From Cliona cf. orientalis (taxonomy: Eukaryota; Porifera; Demospongiae; Clionaida; Clionaidae): a stretch of 64,000 bases of DNA. This document shows, in pieces, positions 13,368 through 24,648 of this stretch. The notes under the pieces were generated by a model. That model was not told the DNA's origin and did not search any database. It saw nothing but the letters and a program-made list of their open reading frames with translations. How positions within the stretch are numbered: position 1 is the first letter of the stretch; each line of letters opens with the position of its first letter. Location: contig OZ005699.1 of the NCBI GenBank assembly GCA_963930775.1, forward strand, positions 8,825,501-8,889,500, read 5' to 3'. A program made the translations under genes and the position numbers.

Positions 13368-13473
13368 CCCCCTCTTTCCTCTTCTACAGTTGACTGAGTG
13401 TACGTTAAGAAGAGTAGTAGCGGACGATCCTTTAGCAGTAGCTGACTTAAGACCAGAGGATATTGTAGGGTAG
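4807..13473 (+). CDS. UFD1-domain protein with GRAM-like, CCCH and TRAF/C2H2 zinc fingers
   Basis: Twenty-two exons can be joined without a frame break: 4807-4888, 5027-5114, 5343-5454, 5907-5997, 6311-6411, 7108-8133, 8614-8848, 9338-9534, 9702-9854, 10152-10358, 10462-10518, 10578-10662, 10776-10840, 10910-11002, 11274-11465, 11766-11853, 12104-12392, 12528-12615, 12690-12764, 12823-12900, 13016-13222, 13390-13473. They give 1230 residues. Residues ~35-140 look GRAM/PH-like (EGRLFITEKAVFFVSS). Residues ~162-181 are a C-x8-C-x5-C-x3-H finger and ~616-632 a C-x7-C-x5-C-x3-H finger, with a long polar low-complexity linker (exon 6) between them. Residues ~645-833 match the UFD1 double-psi barrel (GVLEFTSP, YLPQWMMDHL, LRNFQTLTEGTKVTLTYELN). 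Residues ~1022-1200 hold Cys/His pairs (CSYCGSVMPS, HERHC, CPLC, CPVC) as in PRLI-interacting factor K. UFD1 proteins act with p97/Cdc48 on ubiquitylated clients; RNA or membrane contacts through the other domains are inference. Exon 11 ends in a GC donor. Confidence 0.88.
6538..6985. repeat. Intron 5 duplication flanking a 92-bp perfect palindrome
   Basis: A segment of about 60 bp around AGCACAGTCATGATCTCAGC occurs at 6543-6605 and again at 6929-6987. Between them, 6784-6822 and 6837-6875 are exact 39-bp inverted arms (TAGTTATCTGTCAGTGAGTG and its complement). Just after the palindrome, 6886-6910 repeats the splice-acceptor region of exon 6 (CTCCATCTAGGC). Confidence 0.75.
8513..8537. repeat. 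Poly-C run (25 nt)
   Basis: Uninterrupted C run in intron 6 of the UFD1-like gene, about 75 bp upstream of exon 7. Confidence 0.9.
9603..9698. repeat. CT microsatellite at intron 8 acceptor
   Basis: (CT)n-rich tract directly before exon 9. Similar tracts precede exon 15 (11143-11222), exon 21 (12926-12970) and exon 22 (13262-13385) of the same gene. They act as extended polypyrimidine tracts; open frames through them are low-complexity shadows. Confidence 0.85.
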
Positions 13474-14646
13474 CCAGTTCAATGTGTTATCAGTGAATGG
13501 AGTCTTGTGTGGTTATGCTATGGTAATGTCATGACATTGTATAGTCTCATTCCCATACTAGATGCAAAGGTCTGGGAATGAGACTTCAACTAAATTGGTA
13601 GCTGCATACAATCGTACATACCTCCACGTGTATATATGTGAAGCTAGCTAAGCTTGAGCTCTCGGCAGAGTCTGCACACGGAAAGGATGCCTCCAGCTAC
13701 ACTTTATACACTTAATTCTCAGCTTTCATGATAATACTAATATTATAGTAGGCTGGGTTAAAGATTACCAGGTCCTAATAACTGCAAAAAAATAAAATCA
13801 TAAATTTTTGGCAAAATTTTTAATGGGCAAGTTTGGTACCTTAAACTTGCCAATTAAACTTAATACATATGGCGATAAGCATTCAGATAGCCAAAATTTA
13901 AACTTGGGCAATATCTATGGAGAGCCATTTCACCAAATGCTCACCAAAATTACCCACTATAAGTATGACATCATTGTTACAAGGATGCAGCAAAAATTAA
14001 TTATACAGATAGTAACAATATAACCATATGCATGCGGATATTATACTGTATACGTAGCTAGCCAGTGTCATAGTGTCACGCATAATAATGACTATAATAG
14101 GACCTGGTAAATTACAGTCTATAAAGTTGCTAATAAAGGTTACAGTAATCTACTCCATTTTCATTTCATCTGCCGGTATAGTTTTTTGTGCTACAGAAAA
14201 ACATGGGGTAATAATCATGCGAGTCCATAAAATTTTAATTATATTAATTGCTTCTCCATCTGTCCCCATTGTTACAGGCCACCAATGTATTGATCATTGA
14301 CCAAATTTAATATCTAGAATAATAATTATTATTATGATTGTGCTCTTGCTAGTGAAGGGCAACTTGAAATTTCATGACAACAACCAGCTAACCTGGTCCA
14401 AGGATCGGTGATATCGATAATAATAGTAATGATCTAATACTGAGAACAATAATTATTGGCCGAAGTTCTACAATGCTTTTGGCCACAATCCCTCACGTAC
14501 CCCTGTACATCTATACAGCATGCCAAGTCAACCACAAAAACAACCACTAGTACATGAAAATTACCCACCACACTATAATAATAAATTAAATTGAATAATT
14601 AAAATTTAATTTATTATTATTATTACTAGTGACATGCAGGGCCTGT
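13474..14646. other. 3' flank of the UFD1-like gene, no gene seen
   Basis: An AATAAA hexamer at 13791-13796 is the first plausible poly(A) signal after the stop. A small hairpin (13543-13555 with 13573-13585, AGTCTCATTCCCA and its inverse) belongs to the same family as the hairpins upstream of IFS6, IFS8 and IFS10. The remainder is AT-rich, with no exon or RNA gene recognised. Confidence 0.5.
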
Positions 14647-15253
14647 TTGGGGCGAGCCTGAGCTGAGCCTCTGAAAGTCTCTGTAAGTAGCTGCGACTCA
14701 AAAACTTTAATAAAGCCATAGCACGATAGATCTTAAAGACCACTGATACAGATCCAAGCAAACAATGACAGACAGTCTCATAATGCCGTGTAGGCCTGTA
14801 GGTCTACAGCAGCATGACAGTCCCCTCCATCCTTCAGTCGGCGGCCGACAGTCAATACAAAGTTTTACCAGAGTCATCAGTGAGCAGCACGTCTAGCCTA
14901 TCTTTATCGTGTTCTTAGCTGGTCCTTGCGTTTTTGAGCTGATGACAGGCTCTATCTCGCTCAGAGTCTCCTCCTTTGGAGCCTTCTGCTTGCTTCTGCA
15001 TGTTCTGTACGGCGCGGTACAGCAATGCAAAAACACAAGCTCGAGTGTAAATTTCCAATTCGCTAAATTAGAACGGCATATATACGGCTCGTAGTGTCAG
15101 GCATGAGAATGCGCAATAGACTATTTCGCGTTTATGTCCATAGCTGGCTATTATACCGACGTGACCGACGTACCATAATATATATATATATATATATATA
15201 TAATTCGCGCATGGTTGTACCGTTTATGTGGGGCTCGCTCAGGCTCGCCCCAA
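14647..15253. mobile_element. ~600-bp inverted-repeat element
   Basis: Ends TTGGGGCGAGCCTGAGCTGA (14647 on) and the inverse copy (15232-15253, GGCTCGCTCAGGCTCGCCCC) bracket about 600 bp with no transposase. A (TA)n microsatellite at 15178-15202 lies inside. A further small stem (15282-15356, around CGTCCCCAGGCT / AGCTTGGGGACG) follows it. Confidence 0.6.
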
Positions 15254-15539
15254 TTATTGGCACTGAATGGTCTGCACGTGATTCCAGCCTAGCATCGTCC
15301 CCAGGCTCCCCGATCTTTTCAACGCATGCAGAGAGCTTGGGGACGAGGCTAATTCCAGTCGCCCATGGTAGGCTCTTTCCCTCCGATGCATAACATTATT
15401 ATTATTATTGCCTGTGGCATAGCTAAGCTGAAACTACCTGTGTATAATATTATCATTATGATACTGATAGGCTGACTGATATAGGTTTTTCCTACAGTAA
15501 GTTAACAATCTGAGTAGCCGTGATTAATGGATGCCTTAC

Positions 15540-16962
15540 CCTTTTTTTTATCCTTCTTTGGGGTACAGCATATCACCAAAATGGAACACACAATGCAAGT
15601 AACGACGAGGAGGAGACACAGAAGTCCAACTACAACCGCTAGTGCTAGTTTATTACAAAGTATCAAAATAATACACTTAGTCTAATCATTGTGCATACAA
15701 AACTTACCTATCACCACTGAAGAATCTGCAAAAGAGGAAGAATTATTATAAGGTGATCATTATTTTCTTCTTGTTATGAGACTTACTATCAGGAGGCAGT
15801 TGAGCCACAACTCGGTTGTTAGTATAATCCCGGCATTCTCGTCCACAACGATTAATAGCACACAGAGTAGCAGAGTAGGTACCAGGGGGAAGTAGGACAG
15901 TGACATTGCTTTCAACAGAACGAACTGTAGTGCTATAATCTGAGTTCATAATTTGGAGCATAAACTCCTCAGTATTGTTTGGTGAGTCCCAGGATACATC
16001 CACTGGCACTTGCATCGTGTTTTCACTTAAAGATCCCGACACTTCAAATTCAAGTGAATCAGATGTTATAGGACTTGGTAAACCTGCACATTTGAGCAGG
16101 TATATATGTAGCTATGAACAATCTATACAAAATTCATAATTATTATGCCTATACAGTCACGAGAGATCAGAGGAAATGACTTGATTTCAACACACAGGGG
16201 ATAACATATCTCTGGTCACTGAGTGCTAATTAGAAGCCATCTTCACATATAGCTATATCATTAACCCCTATACCACAACATTTGAGTGCGACATGTGTAG
16301 TAGTTATGCAGGTATGTATTAATAATATTATAGCTGGCTGCATGATAAATCTGGGGCAAATAGGAAGGGGGGGACGCTTACGGTACCACATGCATGTACA
16401 ATCTATAGCTGTACACTCTTATTTAGTCTATTGGTGAAAATTCAGGATGGTATAAACATGTGCACATGATGCTATAAACCACAATACTTGTGAAGGCAAG
16501 AAATCAAAACAGAATCTGAATCGCCTGGTAACACCATTTACTCTGGTAACACTCAATGGCCAGATGTCCAATCATTTCCATGATATACTCTGTACATGTA
16601 CATAATATAATTATTACCGACGAAAAATGTAGTTATGTCTGTAGTAGGTGTTCCATCACTTGCAATAACACGGCAGGACACTGTGCGCTGTCCCTCACTT
16701 TGATCATCAGAAATGTACAAAGTAAAAGTTCCCATAAATGAAGCAGAGTCCACCAATACAATTGCAGCAGTTGAATTTGTTATAACATTGCAAGTCTGTA
16801 CAGCATCACCAGATAAGAGTGATATGGGATTGCTTTCCTCCACAACAGGAGGGCTGAACATCATCATAGCAATTCCACTACCAATGCAGTTGTAAGATAT
16901 GCTCTCTCCATGGCAAACGGTTGGATGCTTTTGAGGGAATAAAGTGACTATATTAGGTTGAG
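15540..16962 (-). CDS. Diverged Ig-FN3-TM receptor gene (partial model)
   Basis: Four minus-strand exons with phase-1 boundaries are visible: 16962-16618 (Ig-like), 16083-15787 (FN3), an 18-nt microexon 15725-15708, and 15644-15540 (membrane span). The Ig exon has a Cys pair (ISYNC and VSCRV) plus an extra early Cys. The FN3 exon carries VDVSWDSP and PPGTYSATLCAINRCG, typical B/C and F strands with two added cysteines. The last exon encodes about 23 hydrophobic residues (LAVVVGLLCLLLVVTCIVCS) followed by a lysine-rich CCTPKKDKKK start of the tail. The exon order matches the IFS cluster to the right, but sequences are only distantly similar and no Sushi exon is seen. Signal-peptide and tail exons were not found; the tail would continue left into transposon-rich DNA, so the gene may be incomplete or decayed. 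Confidence 0.7.
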
Positions 16963-19578
16963 CTGCATATGTGAATAATATTATAATAATAATCATTATA
17001 GTGTAAGAATGACATACAATCGCTAATCATACTACCGGAGTGGAGGTAAGTACCACCACACTTATATGTATGTAAACATGTATGTAATAATACATGGTTT
17101 TGTGTCTCCTATTTACTCAACAAGGACATAAATAAATGAGCATATAGATTAATTTGGATTTCCGTACTGTAGCTACTGTATAGTGGGAAACTCAATCTGT
17201 GAAAGTTTTCCCCTTGAATATTTCCCACTTTGTATATATATGGTACCAAGTATAGGTTGCACCTGAGCATTAGTCGCCTTCTTAAAACATACATACATAC
17301 ATACATGTATACTTTATTTCCATGGAGTATAAGTCACACTCTAAATACACTAGCTTTTGGTTGACTCCATACTCCCTTTCATTAGTTCTGATGCTATTCT
17401 TTATGGCTAGTTCAACTACCTGGAGCTTGAATCCATTCACCTAGCTCATCTCCTTTGCTATCTTCATAGCATGCAGGCGCTAGACCTAGGCACAGAGCAT
17501 GCATGATACATGACCCCGCCCATATGAGTGTGGCTATCATCGTACTACTAAATATCCATAATATTCAGAGTATAAGATGCACCCTGGATAAAAGCAGCAA
17601 GAATAATATGTGCCGTAACTACGACTTATAGCTACACAAATCCAGGAGCATATGTGCTGCCGAAGGCGGTGAAGGAGCGTACAACTACCATGTATGCCCA
17701 TGTGCCATCAAAATACAAATTCACACAGCAGTACTTTCGGAAATTGTGCGTCTATTGGATGCCTAGTAGCAGTACAGTATACGTATACACATATGGCTAG
17801 CCACGTGGCCACGCCCAGTGAATTTGTATTTCAATTGTATTTCAATTGTATTTCAATTGTATGCCCTTCACCAGCTCATATGATCCCTATAGGGAATTTT
17901 CTGCTATTACCAAACAAAAGGAGCTTGGAAGAGCCAATATTTGAGGTATTAGTGTCGTTAGATGAGAAAGCATGCCCAGATAAAGTACTTATGGATTTTC
18001 ATAATATCGTAGATACTATATAATATTGGTTTCAGTCTTATTCAAACAAGGTTACCAATTGAGAGCAAGGGTGTCCAGCTATCAGGCCGATATTGCACTA
18101 TGTGCCATTGATGGCAGCCATGGTTACGACTGCTAGCTGTGCACGATCGTTTATGTGTGCTAAAACGTGGCATAAGGCTAATTCTGTGGCTGTTTTGGCA
18201 GATTATATTACCTCGATTATTTGAAGTTCAGTCCTCAAACTAGCCATAATTTGAGCTGTGATTCATGGGGCCAGCACATATTCGAGTAAACCCCAAAGTG
18301 GGGGGGGGGGGGGGGGGGGAGGGGGGGGGGGGGGTTGGTGGGCCAATATTCCATAGCGGGCCCTCTTTCACGAAGGTATGGTATTACATGTGCTAACTTG
18401 ATCTGCCCATATCATCCATAGGTAGAATAATATTATGATGAGACTACAGCAATCAGTAGTTTACAGACACAACTCAGTGTGATGTCAAGTTTCTGAAACG
18501 CAGTAATATGTAGTTCAACATTCCTATCCCCTTATCTACTCCTGGTTTGTGCTATCTTGAACTCATAAGATTCTGTTTACAAAATCATGAATAGACATCA
18601 TTCATTTGTTGATACACTTCAAAATTCTTGAATCCACCCCCATATGAATAACCCTATCATGATATACCTACTCATAAATTTCAATCTGTACATAAGGTAT
18701 TCTATACAACTACTAGCTGTGTCTCAATTGCTTTGGGGGTATAACATCAGCTATAAACACCAATGGTGCCCTTATTGAATAAATAGTCAAATGCCATAAG
18801 GACATCTGTTATGTACCTATCTGTATCTTGAAGTCTATAATATCTAGTAAAGGAGTACCATATTTAGCCAATTCTAAAAATAGTTAGCTATATATATACC
18901 AATGAATTATAATAAGTATTATGACAATGGCTACTATTATTAACATAGCTATTTATAGCAGCAAGTTAGAAACACTTGACCAAATCCCCAGTAGCTGGAT
19001 CAGATGCTTACATGTTAGTGATATATATAGCACATGGTTAGCTTTCTTTATCCACGGGATTATGTAAGCCAAGAGAATGTGCGAAGTTCAACCAGCGGTA
19101 CTTGTCAGAGAAAGTAGCACGCTCCTTGTAAAGTATTCACTCGACACACGCGTACATGTAAGGTATTCACTGATTTCCAAGTTCGAGAGAAAGGCTCCAT
19201 CGAGGCCCTGACTTTTCTCCTGCTTACCTCATAGTCATAATTTCATTATCATAGGTTACACCATAATTACTTCATAACAATAATTGCTATGGATATATAT
19301 AATAATACCGTACGGTGTCCCAGGCAAGCACTAACTGTTGATTATACATGTAGCTATATGTTTGATGGAACATGTCCACCGATGCAAGCACTCCTTGGCA
19401 TGCAAATTTTGCCTGGGCACTTGCCACCTCGATTACTGGCTGATCTCGATTATCAGCCGAGTGCTCATCGATTATCAACCACACGTTTATACAGAAAATT
19501 TTACAAAGGTGATGCGGAATTCCGTATATGCTCGAAGAATGAATCAGAGGTTTTATACACATTTGAAGAAGATAGGTG
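16963..19578. other. Intergenic stretch without recognised gene
   Basis: Contains a (CATA)n run near 17286-17305, an 11-bp tandem repeat (ATTTCAATTGT) at about 17827-17862, and poly-G runs at 18300-18319 and 18321-18334. Some TCTCGATTATC-type phrases (19425-19475) resemble ends of pogo-like elements. No exon of the IFS family was recognised. Confidence 0.5.
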
Positions 19579-19801
19579 CCGTATCCGATCTAATTAACGC
19601 GCCTCTCTAATAGATGCGCCACCTCGGCCTGAAGTGCAATTTTCATGCTCTATTTAAATGCGCCCACCCACGCGTCCCTATACTTTTGTGTACAAATTTT
19701 GCGCGCCACCTGGTCACGAAGGATAATTTTCAGGCTCTAATGGCGCGCCACCCAGCACTCGTAATTATTTTTTCATGGCGCGTTAATTAGATCGGATACG
19801 G
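19579..19801. mobile_element. 223-bp MITE with 25-bp terminal inverted repeats
   Basis: CCGTATCCGATCTAATTAAC at the left end is exactly mirrored by GTTAATTAGATCGGATACGG at the right end. The interior is GCGCGCCACC-rich and non-coding. Confidence 0.8.
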
Positions 19802-20546
19802 TAGGCTTAACTTACTTCTACAACATAAATACAGGATATATAGAATCAATGATTTTGAACCAGTTTGGATGGGTATGACATGGTGTACTGAATGGTCGGC
19901 AATCGTAAGAGATGGAAACTAGCCACAAGGACTAATTTGATATTAGATACTTCACTTACTTTTATCCAGACCAGAAGAAAGGAGATAGTACTCATATATA
20001 AACCCCAGAAAGCATCGCCGAAGATAATAATAATATCATATTAAAACGTACAACGTGGGTAATGATTATCCATACTCATAGTCACTAAATCTTAATAATG
20101 AATGAGTTGGCAATCATACCTGTTGGATTCAGTACAGGAATTGCAATTTTGAATAGGTAAGAGTCAATAGACAAAAAGGCTCGATTTGGCCGATAATTGT
20201 TATATTGATGCGGCATGAACAACAGATAACAAATATCCATGGATGGTAATCAAGGCCCGACCATCGGGGTTTGGAGGACTATACTCTGATTATTGTATTG
20301 TCTTATCCCCTTCTAGAGGTGGTAAAGATCTGAACTGAAACATGGTCTAAAAGTTCATTTAAGCCGGCATGCTCTTAATCATGAATCAACTATTATAGTG
20401 CAATCTCCATTATCTGGACCTCGTTTATCTGGAATCTCGATTATCTGGACTACCTGAACATCAGAAAATACATTACCACGCATGCGCAGCTCAGAAGGCA
20501 TGATCAATGATCTTTGTGGGTATGGTTACAGTGTTGAGTGATGAGT

Positions 20547-21156
20547 AGTCTCGTGCCCAGACCCTACCCCAAAAGGGGGAAAAGGGTCTGGTGAATTTGG
20601 ACTGATTCCTTGGTTTGGCCAGCTCAGTGGGCGCGCACTGACATGGCAGTGGTCAAATAAATCTTGGATTTGATTGGTCAGCAGTCATGGGTGCGCGGGC
20701 CGATGATTCAAATTTATATAGCAGGCAATGGCGCTGCGGTTGGCGAGTCATATGACTACGCTAAAGCTGCAATCTCAAGAGGGAGGGAGGATCTGGAAGA
20801 CTGCCTACACCATTTTGGATCCGCGCGCACAGATCTTGGCGGGCCAATCAGATTGCAGAACACGAGTGACATCACACGTTTGAATTCTTAAGCCACCAGA
20901 TAGACTTTTCTCTTTGAATGTAGTAGCTCTGGATACCTTTCAAAGGCTAATTCGATCGTAGAGAAGGTTTTTAGTTTGCTTAACAGCAAAAAAGAGCATT
21001 ACTGGCTGGCTCTTGACATCATATGGGCGGACCCCAACGCGTGATGTCACGTACATCTTGCATAATAGGGATCCAAAACGGTATAAGCACCCTCCCTTCG
21101 CGTGTTTATCCTGAAAGAACTAAACGCTGCAGTGGGAGCGGTCTGGTTTCGAGACT
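20547..21156. mobile_element. ~610-bp inverted-repeat element
   Basis: The left end AGTCTCGTGCCCAGACC and right end GGTCTGGTTTCGAGACT are imperfect inverted copies (three mismatches in 17). The right-end phrase (GGGAGCGGTCTGG...CGAGACT) resembles the palindrome in the IFS3/IFS4 spacer. Only short chance frames lie inside. Up to 22386 nothing else is recognised. Confidence 0.5.
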
Positions 21157-22386
21157 AATATGGAACTGACTTGGAAAGCAACGACCACATGCCAATAACC
21201 TGGCAACTGGTCTCAGCCGGGGACATTAGCCTGGGTTCGAGGCCATCCAGACACCAAGTGCAATGAGCCTATTGAAGGTGCTCAAGTGTCATAAGTAACT
21301 GCAGAGAGTAGTTCACATTTACATGTACAGCGGGCAATAGCTACAAACTATTATGCCCTTGTGCGTATTGTACCATTAATAATCGAGATCCAACTGCACA
21401 CCAAGAGTAAAATAACCTAGTCAAGATATAAAAAAGGGCCATTAAAATGAAGCGATGGTGGGCTAAAGTTGCTTACCACTGCCATAACGATGATTATCTT
21501 GGGGACCCTGAAAGGAGTCTAGTCGGCGAGTCAGCTAATATTAAATGGCGGTACATTTATAATTTATATCCGGATATTTACGGGTCACATGATCGATTGG
21601 CTAACTAGCTTGACTTCTCAAAACTGCTTTTGAGGGTGTGGTTTCCTGGAACCGTCCAATTGGCCAAATAATTAGCAAAAAAAGAGGTGTGGCTGGTGTT
21701 AATGAGCGGTAGGTTGAAACAGACGCTGGAGGTGACAAGAAACTAACATACATGCATGGAAATGATTTACGTACTTTTCCTGACTGTGCCACGCAAAAAA
21801 TATATTAGTTTCTCAGACGCTTGATCTCGTTGGCTGGCTGTGTTTGAGCATCAGCCTTGCCGGCACTCCGACTCTGGCAGACATCTGACTTCTCAAAGCT
21901 GCTTCTTTGATGGCTAAGCTGCAAGAAGAGAGGAGGAGCTAGCTCGCCAGACTGGTGCATTATTAGCTTTTCCATAACTACTGTATGCATGCTCATTTAT
22001 CTCACCGGTGTCATTTGTACGAGGACACTCATAAACAGGCAGCAAGATCTTTAAGATAATTAATATGCATAAGCCGTGGATAGGCATCTTGTTTTCTTAA
22101 CTGTCAAGCAATAACCGTAATAAACTAAGATGGATATATGTTTTGGATTGCCTTCCCAATAGGACAACTTGATCACAATATTATAATAATACAATTATAC
22201 ATTAATTAAATAATGTCTATGGTATGATGTCTGATATTTCTTTATTGTTTATCAAACATTAATTTTGCAATGTACCAATAAGCAAAAATATCATATCCAG
22301 TAATTTTTGATGATTTCTAGCAAATTAGTATCACTGACTTAGAACAAAATACCACAGCTGAGGACCACCCTTTCCTGACCGGATCT

Positions 22387-24336
22387 TTAAATATGGCCGT
22401 AAGCAACGTTCTCCTCGAGTTCAATTTTTTGTCGAGAGTGTGAATCAGTTGTCACCTCTTCATATACGACTGGAGCATCATCTGCTGGTGTATCGGTGGG
22501 AGAAGGATGTTCACGTCTCTTCCCATTTGAATGTTTGATATCACCGGTACATGGCTTTATGAAGACTCTACCCCAGCGATGACAAAGAACTCCAACCAAG
22601 ATGCCAAGGAAGAAGAACACAAAAGTGCAGATGACTCCAGTAAGAATAGTCTGGCTACTGTTCGTGAGTGCCTTTTTGACATCAGCTGTTACAGCTACAG
22701 TAGCTAAATTTAGTAATAATTGTTATTATAGTGGTGGTATAATAAAAAAAAAATCAATGAACTTGATGTACACTGTATACCTGATTCAGAAGTTGCTGTA
22801 GTTACTGTACAGTCCAGTTCAGATGGGGGTGGCCTCCAACTTCCATCAGCATGGCACACTGTTGTTAGTTCAGTGTGGGACACATCATCACATTGGATAG
22901 TGATGTTAGTCCCCTCTGGGTAAAAACCGGTGGACTGATCACCGATGTGGGTACCAGTTGGAACATTGGGAGCAATACAGAAAACTGTAGGAGCAAAAGC
23001 ATAATATTATTTTTAAATTATCGATCCAGAAAAGATTAATTTTGTATTGCTTACCTGATGACTGATTCACACACATGTGATTAGCTGGATTAGGGCTCCA
23101 AACTCCAGTGCTCCCACAAACAGCCTCTATGGTGGTGTTTGGTAGGAGACCCTCTTCACAGTGAAAAACAATTGTAGCATTAAATATTGTGCTACTAAAT
23201 GGCTCAATAACAACTCCTGGACCACTGGAGGAGACGTTGGGATTACCACAGTCTAATGTAACCATGTTTTTACCATAACACTGTTATACATGTACTAAGC
23301 ATAAGCGTACTTGCCAGCATACACTGAGGGATAGGGACCCAAGTGCCATTTGCCATGCATGTCGATGTCACTAGCTGATGTGGAAGGTATCCAGTGTTGC
23401 ACTGAAAAGTCAGTGATGTTCCAACAGATCCGTTGTGATATTCATTGATCCTTCCATTGGTGGGAGAAGAGGGAGGACTGCACCCAGCTACAGGTACAAG
23501 GTATGAATAAATTTTAACTATGAATTAATGATCTCACTAATTGATAGAGAATAAACTGTGCTGTTGCTCCCAGCACAGTTTTGAACAGTGATGTTGACAG
23601 AGTAGCTTATATTATAGTCAATCATCAGTAGCAGGTTAGTGTCAGTGGTAGTGAAGTCAGATAACTGCCCTGGCATGATAGGTGGTGTCACATTAACAGT
23701 GTAGTTGTCAGCTCCCCTACTAGTAGACCAACTGACATTTACTGATGCTCCAGTTTTTGTGAACTGCTCACTGGTCACTATGACTCCACTTGGAGCAGCC
23801 GGAGGGTCTTCAGATTGGCATTGGTAAAAATGAATACTATGCCAGGGAGAATTATTATTAACTCACCAACTGAGGCAACTTGAATAGTTGCCTCAAAGGC
23901 TATAGATCCAAGACATTCCACTGTGACACCATTTAACTGTCTCACTGCAGTCACCCACAGCTCTGTGGTGATGATATTTGAATTGAAAGAAATTACGTGA
24001 AGCTCAAAATTAAAACCAGGATCATTCACAAATGTCAATACTGATCCAATTTGTGAATTTAGTGCCGTATTCTCTAGAGTTCCTGATGGCAAAAATATCA
24101 TCCATCTTGCAACAGCCCCAGACTGCTGGCAAATGAAAATGGCACGATTCCCTGGACACACAGGCTCACTGGGGGGTTGTAGCTCAGCATCTAAAATCAT
24201 GATATCATGTTGTAAATTTGAATAAACCACATGAATATAAATTGCTAGCTACTGAAGTAGTCTATCATAGTATGAATTGCTTACTTGAATTTTGGAATAA
24301 AACTAGAGCTATGATTACCGTCCACTGTGACCACAT
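22387..24336 (-). CDS. IFS1: class A receptor, Ig-FN3-3xSushi-TM-2xITIM
   Basis: Exons: 24336-24285 (signal, MWSQWTVIIALVLF), 24190-23867 (Ig), 23807-23538 (FN3), 23487-23311 (CCP1), 23252-23055 (CCP2), 22984-22781 (CCP3), 22703-22387 (TM and tail). All introns are phase 1 and the sum is 1542 nt (513 aa). The Ig has IFIC, ARW and VEC as B-strand Cys, core Trp and F-strand Cys. Each CCP has the C-C-C-W-C pattern (e.g. FCIAPN, HADGSW, ELDC). The membrane span is about 22 residues (GVICTFVFFFLGILVGVLC). The tail ends in VVYEEV (Y489) and VAYGHI (Y510), both of the V-x-Y-x-x-V/I ITIM form. Such motifs recruit SH2 phosphatases in vertebrates; the binding partner here is unknown. Its start codon faces IFS2 across 312 bp. 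An alternative acceptor at 22685 would remove six residues. Confidence 0.88.
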
Positions 24337-24648
24337 AATAGCTATCCACGTGCACCGTACTAGTCTGTATAATATATTCTTATAGGCTAGCTTTACTGCG
24401 TAGACAGCGGCTTAGCTAGCTACTGTTGAATTTAGGCAGATAGCAAAAGGGCTTCTTGGAAAAATCAACGTCACGCGTCATTAACGCTAAGGGGGCCGGG
24501 GGAGGGGGGGGGGGTCGGGGCCTTGACGCTAATTATTTTAGCACACGTATATCTGCTACTGTCTCGTGAGCCACACCCCTCTGAACTTGCAGCCTGTGAT
24601 AGCTAGCTATAGCTATCTGCCTAAGATTGACTACATAGTATGTGGAAT
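24337..24648. promoter_or_regulatory. Shared spacer of the IFS1/IFS2 head-to-head pair
   Basis: About 310 bp between divergent start codons. It contains a G-rich block (about 24490-24513) preceded by GTCACGCGTCATTAACGC. The same block recurs in the IFS3/IFS4 spacer, so it belonged to the ancestral pair. No TATA box is evident. Confidence 0.55.

Noticed and set aside
14909-15393. Short hydrophobic frames
   Set aside because: They lie inside an inverted-repeat element and next to a (TA)n run, with no splice or family support.
19287-19610. Overlapping frames of about 90-100 codons on both strands
   Set aside because: They mix TCTCGATTATC-type transposon-end phrases and run into the MITE at 19579; no protein family is recognisable.
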